A DNA stretch of 64,000 bases from Prostheceraeus crozeri (lineage: Eukaryota > Platyhelminthes > Polycladida > Euryleptidae): the NCBI GenBank assembly GCA_907163375.1, contig CAJQUW010006274.1, forward strand, positions 62,001-126,000, given 5' to 3'. How positions within the stretch are numbered: the first letter of the stretch is position 1; every line of letters begins with the position of its first letter. The notes below the pieces were generated by a model. It searched no databases. It saw only the letters and a list, made by a program, of their open reading frames with translations, and had not been told where the DNA came from. Shown here one piece after another: positions 25,015 through 35,579 of this stretch. The position numbers were made by a program, and so were the translations under genes.

Positions 25015-25620
25015 TTCCTCTCAGTATGTGAAAAGTATCTTGAATTTCGCGCCCTATAACACGAAATTTGAAAATATTTAAGATCTTACATCTATCATTA
25101 TTTTGCAGCTTTAGAAGATCCTACTGGATTCTTAGAAACTTGAGTATTATGATTGATGGCAGTATAATGACTTGCAGAAATGTTTTCAGTTACTGAGAGT
25201 TTGTCAAAGTGTAACAAATTTGCATTAAAGTCATTGGAACAAAATGTACCACGGAACCTTAACATAAAGTTTTGATCTAGAACCGAAACTAATTGATCTA
25301 CGGACTTTATATTTGAGTATGTGTAGGTATTATACTATAGATTGAAGATCTAGAGTATGAATGAGTAAGATTAAAAAGTTACTTCAGAATGTTCATTTTT
25401 ATGTCCGGTGGAACAAAGAGTATCACGTTGAACCTTTGAGAGTTAAATTCTGGAGGCTTTACTGTCATCAATTTATATGATTATATCGGATGACAAGAAA
25501 CAGGAAGTGGTTTTTGCGATATATCACAATTCATGTCTTGGGAATTCAAAAGCTCTCTTCCGGCACACATTGTGTTGACGTAGGAAACATATTAGGGCAA
25601 TTCCACGCGATTGTCAACAT

Positions 25621-26279
25621 TAGGGATGCGGAGTCCTATCATTTTGACATAACTCCGACTCAGGGTGACAAGTATATAAGCCTAGCTCTGGTAACCTACA
25701 TCACAGATCATTAGGCTTACCCGAGTCTGATTTTAGTGATCATTGCTGTGTCAAATCAATCATCTTCTATGAAGTTTATCAACTTTGTACATCACTTGTT
25801 GTGTGCTTCACACGGTTTTTCTCCAGTCTCTACCAGGCAGGAAAATCCACATTCTTCTCAGAAAGGTATGCGTACACTTAGGATTTTAATATGCGCTTTG
25901 GATGAACCATCACACATGATTGACGTTCGGGTAAGAGGTTAATGTTCTCAAACAAACTAATATTTTACTTTTGTCTCCGATATGACATTTGGTGCGCAGG
26001 TGCGATCGAGGCTAGGAAGGCTTGTCTTCCCTACTAAATCAGCGAGTGAAACAATCCCCCGGTTCATTCTCTCGACTATTTCAAGCTTTGCATGCACTGC
26101 TGTCTCTGCACTTTTGTTTGATGGAGAATGTTGACATCAAGACAGCGACAGCTATGCACGAAAAATAATTTGTTTGCATTATATTTCGGATCTAGCTATA
26201 GGCCGGGGTCCTATCATTGGATAGGACTTCGATTCCGGCAAAAATGATGGGACTGCAGGACTCCGACTCCGCATCCCTG
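25621..26279. mobile_element. 659-bp hAT MITE
   Basis: It starts TAGGGATGCGGAGTCC and its right end, read inward, starts CAGGGATGCGGAGTCGG. The flanks are GTCAACAT (25613-25620) and GCCAACAT (26280-26287), a 7/8 duplication of 8 bp. Inside are short frames without meaning, of which 25736-25942 is one. Confidence 0.85.
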
Positions 26280-26287
26280 GCCAACAT

Positions 26288-27052
26288 ATGGGTCAAAAAA
26301 TTAATTTGTCAGAGATTGATTGCAAATACACTTTTTCATATCAAAATTTACCCAAATGTCCGAATCTGATGTCGAATTTCACATTTGAAGTCGATTTATA
26401 GATGAATTTTCATAATTATTTTCATGAATTTCTTCATGATTTTTTTACACAAGATTGTTAATTATTTTTCTTTTCGACAGTAATACTTCCAAATCAGATG
26501 ATGGAAAAGTATGTATAGATTCATTGCTAAGAATTTTTGCATTGTATAACATGTACAAAAAAATGTGACCTCATTGCGCTTTAGAGCGATCTTTTATTTT
26601 GTGGGGTTATCTATGAGGCCGAGCCGCCGAATGTGGGATAATCTCATCTCCTGAGCTACTGTCGCTCACTTATGATGGAACAACTGTGAAATTTATTCTC
26701 ACTCACGTCATAAATGCTGTGTGAATCCCGATTTCAGGAGTGTTCTCTGGGATACCCTGCGTGTAGTGCAAAAGCATCGAATCAATTTGTTAAAAGTCGA
26801 TGCCTGTGATCATGTAAGCATCATCCGAGGGTGAATCTGCCGACGCAACCGTTCCATGGTGTTCGCACAAGCACATTATTTGAAATTTACCAATCAAAGT
26901 TTGAATTCAGCCAACTAGTTTTCTTACTAATGTCGTGCAATATGCAGTAAATTATTAGCATCGATTGAAATTTAAAGGGGTTAACTTAAACACAAGCAGA
27001 TAACATGACTATGATGATGTCTCTGGTATGCCGAGTTGTATATTAAGGCAAT
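26288..27052. other. No gene seen
   Basis: No supported feature. AAT at 27050-27052 may be the 3-bp target duplication of the Harbinger element that follows. Confidence 0.4.
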
Positions 27053-28199
27053 AGGCGATTTCAAAGTTTCGGTAGATTGGGTTGAATCAACCGGATTGCG
27101 ATGGAACTAACCTGATTCCGATTGAATAAAAGGGCAATGACCTAATTAACATTTTCTGTTTAACCTAACCGAAATTTTGAAATCTATCCTAGAAACACGG
27201 TTGTTTGGCTCGTTCAACCCCATTACGGTAGTTGCAACCAGTGTCCGGTAGGAAGATAATAAACAATCAGAGTCCGTTTGGTTCAACGAGCGTTCGGGTT
27301 AAATGCACGCAGGTTTTTGGTATCTCCGCAATGCATTATTTGTTCAAAGAGCAGCTCGTTGGAAAGTCGATTAACCGTGTCAGGTTTCAAAGTCTCGGTT
27401 CGGTTGAAATCAGTTGAGGAAATGACAGCCGTTTTTCTTGCTGGAGCCGGTGTAATCCAATCCTCGAGAACTGGATCGGCACCACATAAAACGCGCTTAA
27501 GCTCAAAGTGAATCAGAACATGATAATAAACGAACTTTTCACTTGTCACGAAGTGAATTGGAACAGTTAGTAAATGAATTTCATATCGAAAGAATTGTAG
27601 AACATCGGGTTTGTCATCTGGCAACAAGTCAGAGGATGGTTAGCAATTTTGTGGAGTCTTTGTCTTGAGATGGATACTTTCGTCAATTGGGGCGATCAGC
27701 TAGAATTGCGACATCAACTGCCCATTTACATACTCATTTGGTATCCGAGTGGATGACATCAATCGCACAAAGATATGTTTCTTTATCGAATTTGCAAACT
27801 GGAGGCATTGAAGATCGGCAAGTGGTGGGTTTGTTAGATGGATTCGTCCTTCATATCCAGCGACCAGCTCATGCTAGAGACGCATACTATTGTGGCAGAC
27901 CTGTTGCCGTATCGTGTTGTGCAAATTACATTCAAGTATTACTTACATGGCAAGTACAACTTACGGAAGTGTCACTTGAAACTCACTTGTCAAGTCGTAT
28001 CGAACAGTAAACACCAACGTGAGTCGAACTTTAAGAGTTGAATTCCCTAAATGGAAATAGCAAGCACCGTAGTCACTGGTAACTGTGTGTGACTTCAACA
28101 GTGTTCGACCAATCGGATACTTATGTCTACATACATCTCATGCAAGAACATCTTGTGGCGATATTGATTAAATTACGTAGAGTACGGCGTAAAACTTAG

Positions 28200-28996
28200 T
28201 TGTTCATCACGTTTGGAAGTCTTATGATTCTCTACATGATGTCTGCTTCAACTGCGAAACAACCGCCCATGAATGACCAGTGTTTATTTATAGTTGAAAG
28301 CTTTGAACCTCGCAAGGATATTTTCTACAATAAGAGCAATCGAGCCAATGCATCGAAGTTGAAAAGGACTGCATGGACAGAAAACCGGAGGAATTTAATG
28401 ACAAATTTCCTCTGAATCATCGTGACTGGCTAGGAATGAAGAAGAAATGGGAAAATATGGTCTCAATTGCAAAGAAATGGTCATCAAATGTTCGAAGATC
28501 CCGTAAACAAACTGGCGGCGGTCCACCTATTCCTGATCCTCCATCGTACATCAAAGCCATCTCAGATATGTTGGGAGGTAGTGAGGCTTTCACAGGAGTT
28601 GGGGCTCCTATCGAGAGCGCAGCTGAACCAGTGACAGACGGTCAAATAGTCGAACCAACAGATTCATCAGTTCACCTCGATGAATTTCCGACAAAATCTT
28701 CATCCCCTAAGTGTGATACTAATTTTGTTGAAATCTCGGATAAACGTCAAAAGCGAGTCCTGAATCGAAAGAGAGATGAAAATACTGTAGAAAACCTGCC
28801 TAAGGATGTTCTAAATCTAGAGAAGGAAAAGCTTGGGCTGGAGATCAAGAAGTTGCGATTGGAAATAAGCTACTTGGAAACCAAACGTCTGCGCTCAACT
28901 CAACAGGAAGTAAACCCCGATGTTACAAGTTTTATTAATATGGATACTGATACGGTCGTGTTCTATGATTCACCTAATGAGCGCAGAAGTATGTGA
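28200..28996 (+). pseudogene. Harbinger Myb/SANT-like DNA-binding protein
   Basis: In Harbinger transposons this second protein binds the ends and helps the transposase enter the nucleus. The first open part (28200-28415) ends with KLKRTAWTENRRNL, which looks like the start of a SANT domain. The second (28373-28996) reads MKKKWENMVSIAKKW then KQTGGGPPIPDPPSY, the hallmark of the Myb/SANT-like domain and its TGGGPP tail. The C terminus is basic and helical (VLNLEKEKLGLEIKKLRLEI), a likely coiled coil. The two parts are in different frames and overlap by about 40 bases, so one frame change is needed; part of the SANT domain also seems to be missing. It lies convergent to the transposase, the usual Harbinger arrangement. 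Confidence 0.75.
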
Positions 28997-29411
28997 TTTT
29001 CATACTTTCTATTAGTTTTGTAGTTCGTTTTAATTAAACTAATGTTAATATTAGTTAGCATTAATATTTGTTTTGTTTTGAACTAAATAATATTATGTGA
29101 TCACATCAAAATCTCTTAACACACAATGAAAAGATAAAACAGAAACATTATTGATTGATTGTTTATTCACATTCGATTTATTAGGCCTATAGTCTTTATT
29201 AAACAAGATTAGACATTGATAAGCATTTTCTATCTTTTAAAGACTTATATTATAATAATTATCGTTGTTCAAAGAATAACTGAACCACGCGATCTCTAGA
29301 ATGTTTTCCATCTCTAAAATGGGATAGCGTTTCTGACTGATTCACAAAGGATGCATCACTTTCGGGTAAAAACTCCTCAGGTCGGGAATCATCAAATGAG
29401 TCCGGCTGGTG

Positions 29412-29521
29412 TCAATCTTTTGCAATATTATGTAAAATAAATCCAGCAGTTATTGCTATTTTGGCACGTTCAGGAGTTGTTCTATACCCTACTGAAAGAC
29501 CTCGGAAACGCCATTTACACT
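29412..29521 (-). pseudogene. HARBI1-type transposase, C-terminal piece
   Basis: The minus-strand text CKWRFRGLSVGYRTTPERAK then AGFILHNIAKD is the C-terminal end of a Harbinger transposase. The remainder of the gene lies 19.5 kb away at 49070-49829, on the far side of the Polinton. The open frame continues rightward into the Polinton end (SYIHFF repeats), which is not transposase. Confidence 0.9.
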
Positions 29522-29530
29522 GGCCAAAGT

Positions 29531-29880
29531 AATGTATATATGACAGGTCCAGGACAAGCAAAAAAATGTACCCCAAAAATGCAAAAAAATGAATATATGA
29601 TCGATTCAGGACAACTAAAGAGAAAAAATGTATATATGACCGTTCTAGGACAACCAAAGAAATAAAAAAAATAAGGTACCAAAAAAAGACCTATAAAAAT
29701 AAAAAATGAAGTAACAAAATCAAAAAAACAGTTTTAAGCTCGTTGGGATTTTTCGTATACTGAGAATGAGTATAGGAAATATTTCATACACTGAAAAAGA
29801 GTTTTATAAATAAAAATAATTTTAAGGATAAAATCAAAAAACAGTTTTAAGCTCGTTGGGATTTTTTCATATACTGAAAA
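29531..29880. repeat. Short tandem repeats at the Polinton left end
   Basis: Three imperfect units of about 50-58 bp lie at 29531-29665, each with AATGTATATATGA, then CAGGACAA or a close variant, then an A-rich run. A second pair of near-identical units (core CAGTTTTAAGCTCGTTGGGA) lies at about 29716-29766 and 29831-29880. The right end has a different repeat, a GAAGC run. Confidence 0.75.
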
Positions 29881-30110
29881 GAGGTTTCAAAATTTTACGT
29901 AGTCTCAAAATTTCACGTAGTCCAAAAATTAACGTAGTCTTTTCACATAGACCAAAAATTTCAAAATATTTTTTTAAAAATGGAAACCTCAAAAATGGAA
30001 GAAACCTCGAGAATATATCCTTCGTTATATCCCATATTGGAACAAATGGACAAAACAAAACACAAAGATAGAATAAGGTATATGAAAAGAAATAATGTTA
30101 TGAACAAGCG
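29880..30110. repeat. Polinton terminal inverted repeat, inner part (left copy)
   Basis: This region resembles the reverse complement of about 48640-48960. Both sides share ACGTAGTC or CACGTGGTC motifs, then AAAATGGAAGAAACCTCGA and ACACAAAGATAGA. The two copies differ at many positions and by insertions. On the right the repeat runs into the start of the membrane-protein gene, so the left copy holds a short matching frame. Confidence 0.75.
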
Positions 30111-30124
30111 ATGAAGGATGTTCA
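29990..30124 (+). other. Short copy of a gene start within the left inverted repeat
   Basis: The plus-strand frame METSKMEETSRIYPSLYPIL, continuing with MDKTKHKDRIRYMKR, matches the N terminus of the protein at 48144-48791 (MEGTSKIYPSLSQL, KEKHKDRVRYMKD). It exists because the terminal repeat reaches into that gene. Nothing downstream on this side continues the protein. Confidence 0.7.
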
Positions 30125-30156
30125 CTAGTACTAACTAATGACATTAACACTTTCAC

Positions 30157-30417
30157 TTAATGTTGTTGCGCTGCTTGCCGTTGTGCTGCTTGTTCTTCGT
30201 TAATTTGATCTATAACTTGTTCATAAGTTGGCGGCCCTGTTGTATCGACGTTCGATGATGTTGTTGATTGTTCAATAATTTGATCGTCCCCTTCTTGTGA
30301 TAAGGTTCTATTTAAAGAAAATATTACCTTCTGCCGTTGTTCAATTAAGTTTAATATTTTCTTATGAATTGTATAATTTATGTGCGAGTCTCCGATCCAT
30401 TCAAAAATGCTTCCCAT
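30157..30417 (-). CDS. Small Polinton protein with a PPTY motif
   Basis: The 86-residue frame begins MGSIFEWIGDSHINYTIHKK. It ends with an acidic, Gln-rich tail containing GPPTYEQVIDQINEEQ. PPxY is a known late-domain motif that recruits NEDD4-family ligases through their WW domains; adenovirus protein VI carries PPSY. The function here is inferred from the motif alone. It lies next to the left end, before the protease and on the opposite strand. I recognise no full-length family. Confidence 0.5.
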   Translation of the reverse strand: MGSIFEWIGDSHINYTIHKKILNLIEQRQKVIFSLNRTLSQEGDDQIIEQSTTSSNVDTTGPPTYEQVIDQINEEQAAQRQAAQQH

Positions 30418-31017
30418 ATCCTAGTGTAAGAATATTCTACTTCGTGCTTGCAGATGTATGATTTCCCTTGTTAACTTCTGAATTCTTCTCCGCTTTGTCT
30501 CCAATCGAACAGATCTTTCAGTAGATTCAACCATTGTGACGATAAAATTCGAACTAAGATTGTAATGTGTCACGTTTTATGAATTGTGTGTGTGTTTAAA
30601 TGGTATGTGAAAATTATTAATGGTGATCTAAGAAAAGAGGCACTGTAGGTGAATGAAGTTTCCTTGACAACATTATGTGACGGGTATGATTAAATGTGCT
30701 TGAATGCCAATGGGGAAATTGCAGTATCAAAACTCTAACCAGATCCAATTCCATTTACAAAACCAATTACAAAACTTTTCTGGTTTTGCCGTGACAGTCG
30801 GTCTCGACTGTCGATACTGCGATATTGTATTGAATGATTGCTATAACAACAGAATATTCCGTCAAAGCAGAGAATGAATTAATAGATTGCTTTTATGTTA
30901 TTAACGCTATGTTATGAATGCACAACCCGTATGATCGCCTAAAACAATCATGCGGTTTGAGAAATGTGGTAACAGATGTTGGTATTGTCTGAATACAGAT
31001 AAAAATAAAATGGGACA

Positions 31018-31452
31018 TTGTTAAACAATACATTTTATTTCATGAAAATGAGCAACATAAATGATTTCCTAAAACATTATGGTACACAGACGACTTCGAA
31101 TTTCGATTTAAGTAAGATCGCAAATCAATTGGGAATAAAGAATTTTCACATATTGATGAGAGACGAATTACGTTTGCTAAAAGATAAGCCAACTGTAAAT
31201 TTTGTAACAAATCTTCACACGTCTGATCAAAAAGGAGTACATTGGTCTGCGGCTATGTCTAATAAAAATGGTGACAATTACTATTTCGACTCTTATGGAT
31301 TGCCTCCAACAAATGAAGTCAAAGCATTACTTGGCAATGGAACATACAATACGTTTCAAATTCAAAAACCAGGAATTACTTATTGTGGTCAATTATGTCT
31401 TATGTTTTATTTAAATTACAGGAAGGAGTACCATTTCTTGATATTATGTTAG
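31018..31452 (+). CDS. Adenain-type cysteine protease (Polinton PRO)
   Basis: In adenoviruses and Polintons this protease matures capsid proteins. The fossil frame of 144 residues shows the fold's active-site landmarks. The His is at about residue 75 (GVHWSA) and the Asp at about 91 (YYFDSYG). The oxyanion Gln is at about 116, seven residues before the nucleophile Cys at about 123 (TYCGQLC), the spacing seen in adenain. The likely start is the internal Met at MSNINDFLKHYG, since the preceding residues are not family-like. It is the only rightward gene in the left block. It belongs to the Polinton and carries no separate regulatory signal that I can see. Confidence 0.85.
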   Translation: MLNNTFYFMKMSNINDFLKHYGTQTTSNFDLSKIANQLGIKNFHILMRDELRLLKDKPTVNFVTNLHTSDQKGVHWSAAMSNKNGDNYYFDSYGLPPTNEVKALLGNGTYNTFQIQKPGITYCGQLCLMFYLNYRKEYHFLILC

Positions 31453-31499
31453 AATTGAATAAGGGAGTCGAATAAGGGAATTTGATTCCCGAAAAACGT

Positions 31500-32370
31500 T
31501 AGTTCTAAAAATTAATAATCAGGTATTTGTAATTCGTTTTGATAAAATCTGCCAGTGATTTTATCATCATCTAAATCTCTGATTTCATAAGTAATCGGAT
31601 AAGTCTGATTTATTTTACAAACTTCAAAAATGTCTTAAGTCCAATAGCCAACAAAGCCTTTTTCAAATTCATTCTTATACTTAAATATTCGTACCCTATC
31701 TCCAATTTTAAATTTCCGCTTACGTTTCTGTAAATTCGGATTATTCTCATTCGAATAATTATTTTCGAATATTTTCTTTCGTATCAAATCAGGATCGTCA
31801 GAAGCATTCTTTGGGGTTTCTTCAATACCTGAATGAACTTTATTATTGTAATGATCTACAATTCCTGATAGTATCTTCAACCATTTCTGATTACCTTGTT
31901 CTGTAAATTTCTTGAATAATTTACTTTTTAATGATTTATTAAATCTCTATTACTACAGCCTTTCCAACATTTTCAGTTGAATAAACGGTTTCAAATAGTG
32001 GCTTAACATTTTTATTATAAAATTCAGATCCTTTAGCAACAAACAATTTCTTTGGCTTTCTATTACTTTATAGATTTCTTCAAACGCATATTTAACTGAC
32101 AGACCACTTTTGTTTTTTAAAGGCTTTACCCAAGCGTATCGTGTATATAAATCTATAACGGTCAATGCCTATTTGTAGTCCCTTTCATTCGGCATATGAA
32201 TAAGATCAGCACTCCAAATATCATCTTTATTAAATACTTTTACTTTCAATAGATATTTCGGCGTTCTATATTCTTTGTGAATTTCGGAGGCACAAGTTCC
32301 ACTATGCCGATCTAGGTCATTCGACATTTCGGACGCGTAGGTTTCAGAGTTATGAGTTTTGTCTAAACCC
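31500..32370 (-). pseudogene. Retrovirus-like integrase (Polinton INT), broken
   Basis: The integrase would join the element ends to target DNA and produce the 6-bp duplication. Visible parts in coding order are TPKYLLKVKVFNKDDIWSAD with the first catalytic Asp, MTVIDLYTRYAWVKPLKNKS, and VDHYNNKVHSGIEETPKNA. These are followed by the basic C-terminal domain KFKIGDRVRIFKY with the TYEIRDLDD tail typical of these integrases. It is broken. It lies directly beside the phospholipase-domain gene on the same strand. Confidence 0.85.
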
Positions 32371-32834
32371 TGTCCGAACAATATTTTAGCTTGTAAAGCT
32401 TTCTTAACAAACATTCTTTCAATTTTTTCTCTAAATGTAGGATTTTGAATACTATCTAATTCCTGAATCATTTTCTTATCTGCTTCATGTCGAGAACTGA
32501 GGTCATGATTTCGATAAGCTAAATCGTGTCTATAAGCTGCTGCATCAACTCAGTCTATTGGTTCTTCACCTGGTTTTGGGTTATTATTCTCATCTAGTCT
32601 TATATCTAATCTTGTACCTGGACCGGTATATGAATGACCACGAAGATGTTTTTCTTTTGAATATTTACTCCAAATAAATCCAGGAAAGTTTTCTAATGCT
32701 TTCTGTATGTCACCTCCGGTGTGCAGCCGACCGGTGTACGACCGATGGCCAGAATGTACGTTTAATAGATAATTCAGTAAATCTAAACTAGCAATTTTTA
32801 ATTTAATTAAATTTTCGGAATTTGTAGAATACAT
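32370..32834 (-). pseudogene. Parvovirus-type phospholipase A2 domain protein
   Basis: The visible calcium-loop motif is GHSYTGPGTRLDIRL. The catalytic-helix motif RHDLAYRNHD lies near 32500-32530, with the His-Asp pair and the Tyr. This is the arrangement of the PLA2 domain of parvovirus VP1, where it helps virions leave endosomes. The N-terminal part (MYSTNSENLIKLKIASLDLL) is unassigned; the C-terminal part is helical (NPTFREKIERMFVKKALQAK). The gene is broken. It lies between the integrase and a short hydrophobic protein in the leftward virion-gene block. I judge the domain call good; the role is inferred. Confidence 0.75.
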
Positions 32835-32989
32835 TTTAAAGATAGAAAAATGTTTATAACATTATAACAATATATCCATCACAAAATATATTTACCTAAT
32901 CATACTAGGACTTAGATATATTCCAGAACCATCTTTATTTTCTTTTATTTGTATCAAGTCATCAACATTGTGGAGAATATTTTTAAGAA

Positions 32990-33352
32990 CTCTTTTTCCT
33001 TCATCAACTAAATTTAATTTACTAATAAAATTATCTACTACTCCTTGCCCTCTAGCAACTTCCTATTATGACGTTTTTGTTCTTCTAATGCTGCCTTCTC
33101 TGATTTATTTTTATTTACTGGCTGGAAAATACCAGCTGTCCCACATGCAACACCTGCTGCTGCTATGCCACCTATTATTAGTGGAATTAATGGGAGAATT
33201 CCGCCATTCTTCTTGTAATTTAATATTCTCCATCATTGGTTTACTTATGTAATATTTCTTTTTATCAATAGTAATAGTTTTATGTGTATTTTTGTCAACA
33301 ATATTACGTAGTTTTCATTCAACAGTTTTATTATTACTTTTCGGTTGCGACA
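32990..33352 (-). pseudogene. Short protein with hydrophobic Gly/Ala segment
   Basis: From a start near 33352 (MSQPKSNN) the minus strand shows a basic, hydrophilic N-terminal part with KTITIDKKKYYISK. It then shows a hydrophobic run ILPLIPLIIGGIAAAGVA and a basic tail. Small proteins with this layout are common in Polintons and adenovirus kin and may be membrane-active core components. The comparison rests on layout rather than a clear motif. Broken. Confidence 0.4.
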
Positions 33353-33467
33353 TTTTTAATAAAAAATTTTAAGTTAAGAACAAATTTTAAGTTACCAAAA
33401 ATTTTAATTAACCTATAGAACTTTGTTCAAGAGGCTTTAGCCGATCGGACCAAAGGTCCTCAGGTTA

Positions 33468-34800
33468 CTAACCAATCCTAACCATCTTTCCATCAAGAAT
33501 TTCAATAGAATATTTTACATCTTCTGGCAGTAAACCATAAGCCATCAATGAAGTTGTGGAATCTTTCTTTTCAATATTAATTGTTACATCACAACCATTT
33601 TTAACAATATCTTCAGATTGTGCACTTAAATCGAAACAGAAAACAGGATATGAATGTCTCAAATCTCCAGGAGTTAATTGTGGTTCAACCCCAAATTCTA
33701 TACAAAGATTTCTATAAGCATCATATCCTTCCATAAATTGATTATTGGTATCATCGAATCTTAATGGATCAATAGGATAACGTGTTTGATTTAATGAAAC
33801 TAGTACACTTCGAATTGAATTAATATGGAAAAGATTGTTGCTCTTATCAAATCTTGTAGAATTATTTCTTTGAAAAGTTAGTAATAAATATCTTGGAGTA
33901 TTTGATGTCCTTGTGAAATGCCAGTTAAATCTTTGCTGTGAAAAAGTTGCTGATCTAGCATTACGCTTTAGAAAATTTACTGGAATTGGTTTGTTAGTAT
34001 TTAATCTTTTTGCAATAGTTAATTCAACCTCTAAACTAGGAGTAATATGTTTTATCCACCACTCAATTCTATCAGTTTTTAAATATGCTTTTTTCAGTCT
34101 TACCATAAAAGATTAATTCATTATTTGCTGTGCGATGAATTATTAATTTAAATTTCAATTGATATGATATTTTGTCATAATCTAAATATCCGAATAATGG
34201 AGACAATGACCAATTTACTGTCTGTTTACTGTTCTTGTTAAAAACACGCCTTTCTTTATATGCAGTATTATTTTTTTTATTTAAATGATTTGCAATATTT
34301 TCTACATCTTTCGCAATTCCTGCTGCATCTGTTCCAGCGTGAGTTAAATCATCAGCAATTATACCATCATTATTATCTGGAAGCCAACCTTCGATATCAT
34401 GCTTTTTATTATTTTCACCAATTGTTAGAAATCTAAGCATTGTATCAATTACACCTGGAGAATCACTTATTGTTTCTATATTTTGAGTTGCAACATCTAA
34501 ACGCATTTGTGTAAATAATCTTGGAAAGAAATTATTCTCTAATGCAATATTATCTGTTTCTGGTAATGGTGTTGTAAAATTGGTATCACTGTATAAAGAA
34601 TATTCACAGTGTAAAAATGAATCAGGTAAATATGAATAATTTTGTTGATTATCAACTTCAAAGATTAAATCTCCTCCAGTATTTACTCTACTAGAAGATC
34701 CGGGATTCATAGCAATTCTTATATAGTCATTCTTTTTTTGATTATAACTGACGAACGGAGGATCGTCTAATCTAAATTTATTTTCGATAAGCAAAGACAT
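33468..34800 (-). pseudogene. Probable major capsid protein (hexon-like), broken
   Basis: The N-terminal part reads MSLLIENKFRLDDPPFVSYN, then LPDSFLHCEYSLY and NNFFPRLFTQMRLDV. The C-terminal part reads NWHFTRTSNTPRYLLLTFQR, then VLVSLNQTRYPIDPL and YPVFCFDLSAQSED, ending LLPEDVKYSIEILDG. The size (about 450 residues), the beta-rich composition and the position beside the other virion genes fit the double jelly-roll major capsid of the Polinton/adintovirus group. There is no single diagnostic motif, so the call is from overall resemblance. It is broken. Confidence 0.65.
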
Positions 34801-34877
34801 TTTTATAAAAAGTAATTTGACTTTTTTGTTTTTTCTAAAAGTAATTTTCTTAGGATTCCTTTTTAGAATATATTTTA

Positions 34878-35311
34878 GAATTTTGCTAAACCATTACCTA
34901 TTATTTCTTCAATTGTTTTTTCATCATGTTTACTATCAGCTGCTATGTTAGCAATTTTGTTTTTTGTTCCCTCTGAGAGTTTTTTAAATTTTTCTAGTTC
35001 TTCAGAATCATTCTTAAGTTTACGAATAGTTTCTAGTTGTTTTAATTCGTTTTGAGACTTAACAGCATTTGATATTGCACTAGCTGTACTACCTATAGCA
35101 GCTGCTCCTTTTGCAGCAGATGTAATTAAATCTTTATTATTTTTGATAACATTAACGATACTTCCTATATTATCACTGATGCCAGAAAATATACCAGCTC
35201 CTTCTTTTTAAAAAGTTTCTACATTGTTATAATGGTAAACAGATTTCATGGATGGTTCATGGGCAATATTTGAATCAAAATTTTTAAGATTGTGTTTATA
35301 AATTATAGGCA
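34878..35311 (-). pseudogene. Small Ala/Lys-rich helical protein, unassigned
   Basis: The minus strand shows MPIIYKHNLKNFDSN at the start, then GIFSGISDNIGSIVNV and TSAAKGAAAIGSTASAI, and a charged helix ending EEIIGNGLAKF. It carries an amphipathic Ala/Gly segment and a coiled-coil-like tail. Its place next to the capsid gene suggests a virion component. I do not recognise it. Broken. Confidence 0.45.
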
Positions 35312-35579
35312 TTTTTTAGTAATAAATTTGACTTTTGGGGGGAAATTATTTACGTTTTTGATTAAGAGTTGCGTGTGTGAATGGACAACAACTGCGTGAT
35401 AACTTTATTAATTTTCTGTTGCACTTTATCTATTGCGTCAAGCAGCGTGTGATGTATTTTAATTTCTTTTCTATTAACTTGCATTTTCTGCTGATTCATC
35501 TTCAACGCCGTTTTAAGTGCATTCAATTGAACTTTAAGAACATCTAACTGATTTTAACAGCATCTAACTGTTCTTTACT

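Larger units (their letters stand above)
20108..25446. mobile_element. Old piggyBac element holding a hAT-like element
   Basis: The left end is TTAACCCTCAAGGTTTCAAC (TTAA at 20108-20111). The right end, read inward from TTAA at 25443-25446, is CTCTCAAAGGTTCAACGTG. A further motif, GTTCAACGTGTTACATTTTG, lies inside the left end and recurs in inverse form near 25248-25275, as expected of piggyBac internal repeats. The transposase remnant lies on minus at 24339-25014. A hAT-like element at 20526-24260 is nested in it. Without that insert the element is only about 1.6 kb, so it was already internally deleted or has since lost sequence. Confidence 0.75.

Noticed and set aside
27283-27627. 114-residue minus-strand frame as a third Harbinger gene
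   Set aside because: No conserved motif was found. It overlaps the subterminal region, so it is left as unassigned sequence.
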